In this document: piece after piece, positions 26,847 to 33,550 of the stretch
Numbering within the stretch: position 1 is the stretch's first letter
Layout of the letters: each line of letters starts with the position of its first letter
Source of the DNA: Robertkochia sediminum
Lineage (GTDB): Bacteria; Bacteroidota; Bacteroidia; Flavobacteriales; Flavobacteriaceae
DNA: 64,000 nucleotides
Assembly: GCF_016786255.1 (NCBI RefSeq)
Contig: NZ_JADMKT010000082.1
Span: forward strand, 5,518 to 69,517
Direction of reading: 5' to 3'
Made by a program: the position numbers and the translations under genes
The notes under the pieces: model-generated
The model's database searches: none
Seen by the model: the letters and a program-made list of their open reading frames with translations, nothing else
What the model was told of the DNA's origin: nothing

Positions 26847-27485
26847 TTAAAGCTGGTATTTTGTATTCATAAACGTTTCAAAGTATTCCGAAAAGACCCC
26901 TACATGAGACCCGTCGGCAAGGGCGTGATTTACATGAACAGAAACGGGCATCATCCACGCTTCTCCTTCACGAAACACCTTTCCTACCGAGATCTTCGGA
27001 ACACTATCTTCTTCATTGAACCGCCTTGCATGCGTCAAAGCCGTAAACCTAAGCCAGGGCAGGGCCGAAAAATGTACGGTACCTGCATTATCGGCTGAGG
27101 GATCCAGGTCGTCTCCGGCCTGCACCCTTGAGATCTCTTCCTCTGCCAGCGCCTTGAACGCCGCAAAACCCTCACGGTATTCCATGTAAGAGAATCCAAA
27201 GGTATCATCGGCGCGCTTTATGGTAGGTGAAATACTCACCTTATCGTAAAGCACAGGCCGATCATTAACAATGCGATATTTAAAGGCTTCGACCTCATTA
27301 ACCGCCCTTAAGGCAGCATAGAGGTAGTACACAAAAAAAGAACCCCCTTCTTCCTTGCACCATGTAAATCCGTCGGTCACATTCACATTAAAAGTGACCC
27401 CAAAAAAAGGCTCATCAAAATCTTTAAAGAATCCGTAATGTTCCCGTCGCTTCCATGTGGTCAGATCGATCTCCTTATAACTCAT
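26847..27485 (-). CDS. Chloramphenicol acetyltransferase-like (CAT family) acyltransferase
   Basis: The 212-aa protein has the shape and length of type A chloramphenicol acetyltransferases. The catalytic HxxxDG motif is present near the C-terminus as NHALADGSHVG, and the N-terminus (EIDLTTWKRREHYGFF) is typical of the family. The canonical form is HHAVCDG, so the first His of the pair is Asn here. Chromosomal CAT-like genes often act on unknown acceptors; placement between the KdnB-like gene and a HAD hydrolase in a kdsB operon suggests acylation of a cell-envelope precursor, but drug acetylation is possible. The 4-nt overlap with the HAD gene indicates coupling. Confidence 0.8.
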   Translation of the reverse strand: MSYKEIDLTTWKRREHYGFFKDFDEPFFGVTFNVNVTDGFTWCKEEGGSFFVYYLYAALRAVNEVEAFKYRIVNDRPVLYDKVSISPTIKRADDTFGFSYMEYREGFAAFKALAEEEISRVQAGDDLDPSADNAGTVHFSALPWLRFTALTHARRFNEEDSVPKISVGKVFREGEAWMMPVSVHVNHALADGSHVGVFSEYFETFMNTKYQL

Positions 27486-28183
27486 AACAGGTCGAGTACT
27501 TCTTTTAAACTATCGATGGTATGATACCCACCGTTATTATCTTCATCCCTTACTGTTTCATGAGCCCAGGTGGTATGAAAGGGCACATGTATCGCATGGG
27601 CTCCAAGCTCAATAATGGGCAATACATCAGACTTGAGGGAATTCCCTATCATCAAAAATTCTTCTTCCGGAATTTCCAGATGATCGAGGAGGTTCTTATA
27701 GTTGGAAACCTTCTTATCACTGAGCACTTCCACATGATGAAAATAGTCTGACAATCCCGACTTTTCGAGTTTGCGTTCCTGGTCGAGAAGGTCGCCCTTG
27801 GTCAGAACGATCAATCGGTAATTTCGCTCGGAGAGTGACTTCAACACCTCTTCTACTCCATCCAGTAACTCCACCGGATGATTGAGCATTTTCTTGCCCA
27901 GATCAATGATCTTGGTCATGACCTTAGCGTCTATGCGACCATTAGAAAGGTCGATGGCGCTTTCCATCATGGAAAGCATAAATCCTTTGATCCCGTATCC
28001 GTAGATATCGAGATTCTTTATCTCTGTTTTAAAAAGCTCCTGGTCGATCTTATTCTCGGTCTCATAACCGGAAAGTAAGCGGGCGAACTCGTGTTCGGCC
28101 TCCCTGAAATAGGTTTCATTCACCCACAGGGTATCATCGGCATCAAAACCTACAACCTTGACCTTACTGTAATCTATTTCCAT
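27482..28183 (-). CDS. HAD-superfamily hydrolase
   Basis: The 233-aa protein has HAD motif I as [13 protein letters not shown] (nucleophile Asp and acid Asp), motif II as LIVLTKGD, and motif III/IV as [15 protein letters not shown] helical cap lies between motifs I and II. The length and motif I form differ from KdsC (about 180 aa, DVDGVLTDG), so it is probably not the Kdo-8-phosphate phosphatase despite its place beside kdsB. Substrate unknown. It overlaps kdsB by 10 nt and the CAT-like gene by 4 nt. Confidence 0.85.
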   Translation of the reverse strand: MEIDYSKVKVVGFDADDTLWVNETYFREAEHEFARLLSGYETENKIDQELFKTEIKNLDIYGYGIKGFMLSMMESAIDLSNGRIDAKVMTKIIDLGKKMLNHPVELLDGVEEVLKSLSERNYRLIVLTKGDLLDQERKLEKSGLSDYFHHVEVLSDKKVSNYKNLLDHLEIPEEEFLMIGNSLKSDVLPIIELGAHAIHVPFHTTWAHETVRDEDNNGGYHTIDSLKEVLDLL

Positions 28184-28902
28184 TCTTTGATCGCTTTTTC
28201 CAGATCTTCAGGGGTATCGATCTCTATCCCGGTTACTCCGGTTTCGACCATCCTGATGGTCTTTCCGTATTCGAGGTATCGTATCGCTTCTATCTTTTCT
28301 GTTGCCTCCAATGGCAACATAGGCCATTGGGCGAAATCCATTAAAGCAGCTTTCCGGAAGGCATACACACCTTTGTGCTTGTAATACGTTACGCCTGTTT
28401 TTTCATCTCTTGGATACGGAATGGGAGATCTCGAAAAGTACAAGGCATTCCCGCGTTGGTCGGTGATCACCTTTACCACATTAGGGTCCTTAATATCGTC
28501 CCAGGAATGGATAGGCGTTTTCAACGAGGCCAGGTCTACCTCCTTATTGGGATCATTGCGAAACACCTCGATAAGACTCACAAGACTCTCCTTATCGGTA
28601 AAAGGCTCGTCTCCCTGCACGTTCACCACCACATCAACATCCATCGATGCAACCGCCTCTGCAATGCGGTCACTGCCACAATCGTGCTCTTTTATGCTCA
28701 TCATGGCCTTGCCGTTATGTGCTGTGATCTCTTTGTATATGATATCGCTGTCTGTCACTACAAATACATCGTCAAACAACCCTGTGCTCAAGGCTGCCTC
28801 GTAGGTTCGTACGATCACAGACTTACCTTTAAGGTCTTTCATAAGTTTTCCCGGAAAGCGGGAAGCGGCATATCGCGCCGGGATCATTGCTATGATTTTC
28901 AT
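28174..28902 (-). CDS. kdsB: 3-deoxy-manno-octulosonate cytidylyltransferase (CMP-Kdo synthetase)
   Basis: The 242-aa enzyme activates Kdo (or an 8-amino variant) with CTP for lipopolysaccharide inner-core assembly. The N-terminal [16 protein letters not shown] is the nucleotide-binding signature; the segments [26 protein letters not shown] and [12 protein letters not shown] are all conserved. It is the first gene of a tightly packed leftward operon (kdsB, HAD, CAT-like, KdnB-like, acyltransferase). A promoter -7 element lies 26 nt before the ATG. Confidence 0.95.
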   Translation of the reverse strand: MKIIAMIPARYAASRFPGKLMKDLKGKSVIVRTYEAALSTGLFDDVFVVTDSDIIYKEITAHNGKAMMSIKEHDCGSDRIAEAVASMDVDVVVNVQGDEPFTDKESLVSLIEVFRNDPNKEVDLASLKTPIHSWDDIKDPNVVKVITDQRGNALYFSRSPIPYPRDEKTGVTYYKHKGVYAFRKAALMDFAQWPMLPLEATEKIEAIRYLEYGKTIRMVETGVTGIEIDTPEDLEKAIKEWK

Positions 28903-28927
28903 GATTTCCTGTTAAAAAAACGTCCGT

Positions 28928-28935
28928 CAAAGTTA
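28928..28935 (-). promoter_or_regulatory. Probable -7 element of the kdsB operon
   Basis: Minus-strand TAACTTTG matches TAnnTTTG and lies 26 nt upstream of the kdsB start. No TTG at the right distance was found, so only half of the promoter is supported. Confidence 0.45.
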
Positions 28936-28946
28936 CGGCTTATCGA

Positions 28947-29519
28947 TTACAATTTATGACGACGCGGACGTAATTTTCGGTAGAGCCAATACATACTTAC
29001 CAGAATGAGTAAAGCCACAACCCCTGCAACAACAGGAGCCACGAAAGACAAGATACTCATACCCACGGCACTGGCCGTCTCCACAGTAGAGACCACTGGA
29101 TTACCAAGTCCTGCAGTAGATACCGAAGAACCGAGCCTCGTACTGGCTGTAGCCCCTTTAACCGCTGTGGCCGTTCCGCCACCGGCAATAATGGCCAGGG
29201 CCCAGGTGATCAAAGGCGACATGTCGGTCATAGTGGCTACCATAACGGCGGTACCTGCAATACCCGCCAATGGCAGGGCAATACTATCAAGAAGGTTGTC
29301 TACCCAAGGAATATAATAGGCCAGCAACTCTGCGACCATAGCTACGCCCAGAGATATCAGCGCCGCTGTACTACCCAGCCATTGCCAGCTCTCATCGAGA
29401 GTCCATACATCAAAATAAGCCGCCAGGCTAAGCGCAAACAAAGGGAGAAAGATCCGGAAACCGGTAGCGGCAGCCAATCCTATACCCAGAAACAGGCTAA
29501 TGATCAAAGGAGATTCCAT
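28947..29519 (-). CDS. DUF4126-family membrane protein
   Basis: The 190-aa protein is almost wholly hydrophobic, with five or so membrane helices, and matches the DUF4126 pattern: ISLFLGIGLAAATGFRIFLP at the N-terminus, a PWVDNLLDSIALPLAGIAG centre, and a Gly/Ala/Thr-rich segment. It ends with a basic tail (RKLRPRRHKL), which by the positive-inside rule places the C-terminus in the cytoplasm. Function unknown. Confidence 0.85.
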   Translation of the reverse strand: MESPLIISLFLGIGLAAATGFRIFLPLFALSLAAYFDVWTLDESWQWLGSTAALISLGVAMVAELLAYYIPWVDNLLDSIALPLAGIAGTAVMVATMTDMSPLITWALAIIAGGGTATAVKGATASTRLGSSVSTAGLGNPVVSTVETASAVGMSILSFVAPVVAGVVALLILVSMYWLYRKLRPRRHKL

Positions 29520-29582
29520 AAATAATTCATTTTAAGGTTGTTCGCAAACACCCTTAAAGATAACAAATCTGCAAGGCATCAC

Positions 29583-31007
29583 CTAGTCTTCGAAAAAGTC
29601 GTCTTTAAATCCGATGAGATAGAGTTTTTCACTGGCCCGGGTCACTGCGGTATACAACCAACGCATGTAGTCCCGGTCTATACCATTGGGAGCATAGGGC
29701 TGCTCGATGAACACATTCTTCCACTGCCCACCCTGACTCTTATGACAGGTAACCGCGTAGGAGAATTTTACCTGCAGGGCATTGAAATATTTATTGTTCT
29801 TTACTTTCATGAACTTCTTGTAATTGGAGGTTTCCCCCTCGTAATCCTTCATCACCTCCTGGTAGAGCCTGTTCCCATCTTCATAAGGCAAGGCCGGGGT
29901 CTCTGCAGTTATGGTATCGAGCATGAGCACCGTTTCAAAAGGCTTCATCTGCGGATAATCGACCATTTGCACCTTGACCTCTGCAAAGCGAAAACCATAC
30001 AACTCCTTGAAGGCAAAGATCTCCAGCACTTCCAGGATATCACCATTGGCAATGAAACCGGCATCAGAAGTAGCCTTGATCCAGAAATAATTATTCTTCA
30101 CCACCATAAGGAAATCTCCGGCAGAAAGCTCATTCTCCTGGAAAAGTATCCGCCCCCTGATCTGCTGATTGTAGAGGTTGGCCCTTTTATTGGACCTCAC
30201 GATAATAGCAGTTTCTTCCCTGCCGTTCTCACGATAGGAAGTATCGATGGCATCCTGGATCTCATAACCATCTACCAGGCGTACGATATCGGTGAAGCCC
30301 TGGGTACGAAAGGCAAAATTATCGTAGTATTCAGATTGGATCTGCTCCCTGAGATTCGTTGCATTATAAAGGATCCCTGAGTCCAGCTGCTGTCTTACCA
30401 CCTCGTCGAGCTCCATGACCCGAACCTCTTTATTATAGTTTAGCAAAAGGGTATTCTCACTAAGTGCCGGACTCAGATCGAGGTTCACCGGTGGTAACTG
30501 GGCGGTATCTCCTATTAATATGAGTTTACAGTTATGTCCCGAATAAACGTATTGTACCAGGTCGTCGAGCAGGGAACCGTTCTCAAAGAGTTTAGAGTCT
30601 GAGGGTGCATCGGGGATCATCGAAGCCTCATCTACAATAAAAACGGTATCGCGATGTTTATTTGGCGACAAGACGAACTTGACCCCGCCTGCGCGTTGCT
30701 TTCGCGGAAAATAAATATGCTTATGTATGGTATGGGCCGTACGGCCAGAATAATTGGTGATCACCTTGGCCGCCCTACCCGTTGGAGCAAGCAGGACCGA
30801 CTTCTTCATGGCCTTCCACAAATTGGTGACCACCGACCCTATGATCGTGGTCTTTCCGGTACCGGCATAACCCCGCAGCATGAAGACCTCGTTCTTCTCT
30901 GAAGAGAAGATAAATTCAGAAAGTTGCTGCAATACAACATCTTGCTTTAAGGTGGGTTGGTGCGGGAAACTTTGCTTGATCAATTTGTAAAAAGAAGTTG
31001 CGTCCAT
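29583..31007 (-). CDS. RecD-like superfamily 1 ATP-dependent DNA helicase
   Basis: The 474-aa helicase has Walker A GYAGTGKTTII, motif Ia LLAPTGRAAKVI, Walker B VFIVDEASMI, motif III LILIGDTAQLPPV, and C-terminal motifs YAVTCHKSQGGQW and LYTAVTRASEKLYLIG. It lacks the long N-terminal region of RecD2 and no recB or recC is nearby, so it is a stand-alone RecD/Pif1-like helicase of the kind widespread in this phylum. A -7 element (TATTTTTG, 31025-31032, minus) lies 17 nt before its start. Confidence 0.9.
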   Translation of the reverse strand: MDATSFYKLIKQSFPHQPTLKQDVVLQQLSEFIFSSEKNEVFMLRGYAGTGKTTIIGSVVTNLWKAMKKSVLLAPTGRAAKVITNYSGRTAHTIHKHIYFPRKQRAGGVKFVLSPNKHRDTVFIVDEASMIPDAPSDSKLFENGSLLDDLVQYVYSGHNCKLILIGDTAQLPPVNLDLSPALSENTLLLNYNKEVRVMELDEVVRQQLDSGILYNATNLREQIQSEYYDNFAFRTQGFTDIVRLVDGYEIQDAIDTSYRENGREETAIIVRSNKRANLYNQQIRGRILFQENELSAGDFLMVVKNNYFWIKATSDAGFIANGDILEVLEIFAFKELYGFRFAEVKVQMVDYPQMKPFETVLMLDTITAETPALPYEDGNRLYQEVMKDYEGETSNYKKFMKVKNNKYFNALQVKFSYAVTCHKSQGGQWKNVFIEQPYAPNGIDRDYMRWLYTAVTRASEKLYLIGFKDDFFED

Positions 31008-31024
31008 GAAGTCGGATTCTGCCT

Positions 31025-31032
31025 CAAAAATA
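31025..31032 (-). promoter_or_regulatory. Probable -7 element of the RecD-like helicase gene
   Basis: Minus-strand TATTTTTG matches TAnnTTTG, 17 nt upstream of the ATG. No matching -33 element was seen. Confidence 0.4.
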
Positions 31033-31077
31033 GGAATGTTTTTTAAGGCTCTCCCTTTCGCGAAAGAAAAAAAATTG

Positions 31078-31085
31078 TAGATTTG
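31078..31085 (+). promoter_or_regulatory. Probable -7 element of the orf-DUF3822-rsmD operon
   Basis: TAGATTTG matches TAnnTTTG and lies 31 nt before the ATG at 31117. The -33 region has only TTTCG at 31056-31060. With the box at 31025-31032 it makes a divergent promoter pair. Confidence 0.5.
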
Positions 31086-31116
31086 CGTAAAAGCACTCTA
31101 ATACAAAAAACAAAAA

Positions 31117-31761
31117 ATGAAGACAGTAATACAAATTGTTCTTTGGGCTTTAAGCATCTTCTTCGCTTACCAGATCTACAATTCGGTAATGGAGCCAATC
31201 AAATTTGACAAGGTTAAAAAACAGCGTTATATGGCTACTATTGAAAAGCTGAAAAGCATCCGTGATGCTCAGGAAGCTCACCGTAGCATCCACAACAACT
31301 ACGCTGCTAATTTCCAGGACCTTATCTCCTTTATCGACACTGCTCAATTTGTTATTCTTGAAAAGAGAGACTCTTCATTCATGAGATACAACAGAACTTT
31401 CCGTATCGATATGCCTGTTGACACCGTTGTGGTTGACACACTTGGTTTCCGTGCCGTGAAAGATTCACTTTTCAAATCAAGAAACTACAAGGATCTTGAG
31501 ATGGTTCCGTTCGCTCAGAACGACGCTAAGTTCGAAATGAAAACAGAGATCCTCGATAAGAACGGATACAAAGCTCCTGTATTTGAAGCTAAGGTTCCAA
31601 AAGATATTCTTCTTTACGATCAGCCTGATTACCTCGTTGAGCGCGAGAACACCATGATCGATGTAGAAGAAGTTAACGGAAACGAGATCAAAGTAGGAAG
31701 CCTTACCGATGTGAGTACAAGTGGAAACTGGCCACCGTATTATGACACAAAGAAAGACTAG
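31117..31761 (+). CDS. Membrane-anchored hypothetical protein
   Basis: The 214-aa protein has one N-terminal membrane helix (about residues 5-22, IQIVLWALSIFFAYQIYN), then a helical region with RYMATIEKLKSIRDAQEAHR and a soluble, probably periplasmic domain rich in charged residues. The hydrophobic N-terminus followed by an amphipathic helix and AHRSIHNNYAANFQDLISFI is reminiscent of pilin-like or pseudopilin proteins, but no prepilin peptidase site is seen. It leads an operon with DUF3822 and rsmD. Function unknown. Confidence 0.8.
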   Translation: MKTVIQIVLWALSIFFAYQIYNSVMEPIKFDKVKKQRYMATIEKLKSIRDAQEAHRSIHNNYAANFQDLISFIDTAQFVILEKRDSSFMRYNRTFRIDMPVDTVVVDTLGFRAVKDSLFKSRNYKDLEMVPFAQNDAKFEMKTEILDKNGYKAPVFEAKVPKDILLYDQPDYLVERENTMIDVEEVNGNEIKVGSLTDVSTSGNWPPYYDTKKD

Positions 31762-32572
31762 TAACATTCTAGATAAATCTTTAAAAGAATTGTCCATTCA
31801 GGTTAGCTTGAGTGGACTTTCTTTTTCTATACGCGATGCCGCTGAAGATCGCGTAATCCGACTGGATCACAGGTATTTTGAAAAACCTTCGAATGCTGAA
31901 AAGCTCGTGGAGGCGCTAGACGACCTTTTGAAACAGGAAGGCTTGGGACGGAGCAACTTTAAAGATGTGAGAGTTATTCACGATAACGAGCTGTCTGCGC
32001 TCGTACCCAAAGCCCTCTTCAACGAGAGTAACCTATCTGATTACCTTAAGTACAATGTCAAATTATTTGAAACCGACTTCATAAGTTTTGACGAACTTAA
32101 AGGACATGAGATGTTTAATGTTTACGTACCGTTCACCAATGTGAACAACTACATCTTTGATCGTTTCGGCGCTTTCGAATACAAGCACGCCAGCACCATA
32201 CTGCTTGAAACCCTGCTCAACCAGGCGGGACGTAGCGAGGTTAAAAACGTTTACGTACAAGTAGGCAGGAATAATTTTGAGGTAGTAGTGATCGACGATC
32301 AGAAGCTGTTACTTTACAACCGCTTCCCCTACCAGACCCGGGAAGATTTTATTTATTACGTGCTTTTTGTTTACGAGCAACTGGGACTCAACAGGGAGAA
32401 AGACCCATTACACCTCCTGGGAGCTATCAATGAAGACGACAGTCTTTACAAAATGGCATACACCTACATCAAGGAGATCGCTTTAGGCAAGAACCATCAT
32501 CGCCAAAACATCGCAAAGGGACTCCCCAACATACCCGATCATCAAGACCTGACCCTGTTAAATAGTTTCTAA
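31742..32572 (+). CDS. DUF3822-family protein
   Basis: A 276-aa protein if begun at the ATG at 31742 (MTQRKTSNILDKSLKEL), overlapping the upstream stop by 20 nt; a GTG at 31721 would add seven residues. The sequence fits the DUF3822 family, with FNVYVPFTNVNNYIFDRFG and YVQVGRNNFEVVVID; the family is thought to have an actin/ASKHA-like fold and nearly always precedes rsmD in Flavobacteriia. Its stop codon shares one base with the rsmD start (TAATG), so the two are translationally coupled. Confidence 0.85.
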   Translation: MTQRKTSNILDKSLKELSIQVSLSGLSFSIRDAAEDRVIRLDHRYFEKPSNAEKLVEALDDLLKQEGLGRSNFKDVRVIHDNELSALVPKALFNESNLSDYLKYNVKLFETDFISFDELKGHEMFNVYVPFTNVNNYIFDRFGAFEYKHASTILLETLLNQAGRSEVKNVYVQVGRNNFEVVVIDDQKLLLYNRFPYQTREDFIYYVLFVYEQLGLNREKDPLHLLGAINEDDSLYKMAYTYIKEIALGKNHHRQNIAKGLPNIPDHQDLTLLNSF

Positions 32573-33147
32573 TGCGCATCATCTCCGGAAAATACAAGTC
32601 AAAACGCATCACAGCCCCAGGGAATCTGCCTGTAAGGCCAACGACAGACTTTGCCAAAGAAGCCCTGTTCAATGTGCTCAACAACTTATATTACCTCGAT
32701 GAGATAAGTGTTACCGATCTGTTCGCAGGAACGGGAAACATAAGCTATGAAATAGCCAGTCGCGGCAGCCGGGACATCACAGCGGTCGACGCCCATTCCG
32801 GCTGTGTACGTTTCATTTCTAAAACGGCCACAGAACTCGATATGCCTATAAAGGCCATAAAGTCTGATGTTTTTAAATACCTCGAAAGAACCCTTAAGAA
32901 AACCGACCTCATCTTTGCCGACCCTCCTTACGATATGCCGGCAGAAGACATGCTTAAAATAGCAAATCTGGTCTTCGACAGGGAATTGCTGCTGGAAGGA
33001 GGAACCCTGGTGATCGAGCACTCCAAGCACACCGATCTTTCAGATCATCCTTATTTTTCACAATCCCGCCGGTACGGAGGCAGTGTATTCAGCTTTTACG
33101 AAATTCCGGAGGAAGAAGATTCAGAAGAAGAAACAGAGGAGGCATAA
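32572..33147 (+). CDS. rsmD: 16S rRNA (guanine(966)-N(2))-methyltransferase RsmD
   Basis: The 191-aa SAM-dependent methyltransferase modifies G966 of 16S rRNA. The N-terminus MRIISGKYKSKRI and RPTTDFAKEALFNVL are characteristic; the SAM motif is VTDLFAGTGNISYEIASRG and the catalytic motif IV is FADPPYDMP. The C-terminus is acidic (EEEDSEEETEEA). It is coupled to DUF3822 by a one-base overlap and converges on the RNase P RNA gene 4 nt later. Confidence 0.95.
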   Translation: MRIISGKYKSKRITAPGNLPVRPTTDFAKEALFNVLNNLYYLDEISVTDLFAGTGNISYEIASRGSRDITAVDAHSGCVRFISKTATELDMPIKAIKSDVFKYLERTLKKTDLIFADPPYDMPAEDMLKIANLVFDRELLLEGGTLVIEHSKHTDLSDHPYFSQSRRYGGSVFSFYEIPEEEDSEEETEEA

Positions 33148-33151
33148 AAAA

Positions 33152-33453
33152 ATGCAGGTCATAAGCCGGATTCTGTGCCCCTCGCGGGGTCCCTATCATT
33201 TATCTGGCCTTACCATTACTGATAAGATCTAGCCGCCTACCCTCCGGCATCGGACGCGCAATCCTCAAGCACCGGTTTACATGGCGTTTCACCGCATAGA
33301 GTTTACCTGATTTCACTACAGCATGACCTGTACATTCTTTCTGTTGCACTTGTCCTCGTTTTTCAACGGACGGCTGTTAACCGCTATGCTGCGCTGTGGT
33401 GTCCGGACTTTCCTTCCCGAAATAACTTCGGAACGATAGGGTGACCTGCCCGG
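33152..33453 (-). ncRNA. rnpB: RNase P RNA (bacterial type A)
   Basis: No protein gene fits this 400-nt gap, but the minus strand shows the RNase P RNA core. The 5' P1 strand GCAGGTCA (33442-33449) pairs with TGACCTGC at the 3' end (33154-33161). The conserved GGAAGGAAAGTCCGGAC lies near the 5' end, and ACAGAATCCGGCTTATGACC near the 3' end. This RNA is the catalytic subunit that matures tRNA 5' ends. A TATTTTTG promoter box directly upstream supports the 5' end near 33449-33453. Ends are approximate to a few bases. Confidence 0.93.
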
Positions 33454-33461
33454 CAAAAATA
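33454..33461 (-). promoter_or_regulatory. -7 promoter element of rnpB
   Basis: Minus-strand TATTTTTG matches TAnnTTTG and ends right at the start of the RNase P RNA, putting the first transcribed base at or near the P1 stem, as expected for a stable RNA. Confidence 0.65.
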
Positions 33462-33537
33462 CTATTTTTTTAACGCGCATTGTTAATAATTAAATAGAAA
33501 TACAGTCCTGAAAAAACGCATATTAACCTGCAATTTT

Positions 33538-33545
33538 TATCTTTG
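33538..33545 (+). promoter_or_regulatory. Probable -7 element of dnaX
   Basis: TATCTTTG matches TAnnTTTG and ends 5 nt before the dnaX ATG (33551). If used, transcription would start at or beside the start codon, giving a leaderless or nearly leaderless mRNA. No TTG was found at the -33 position. Confidence 0.4.
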
Positions 33546-33550
33546 CTCTG

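Noticed and set aside
27482-28183. HAD gene considered as kdsC
   Set aside because: It is longer than KdsC and lacks the DVDGVLTDG motif; it has a cap domain between motifs I and II.
29538-30380. 280-aa plus-strand open frame
   Set aside because: It lies antisense to the RecD-like helicase, whose motifs are all intact, and its translation shows no domain or biased composition.
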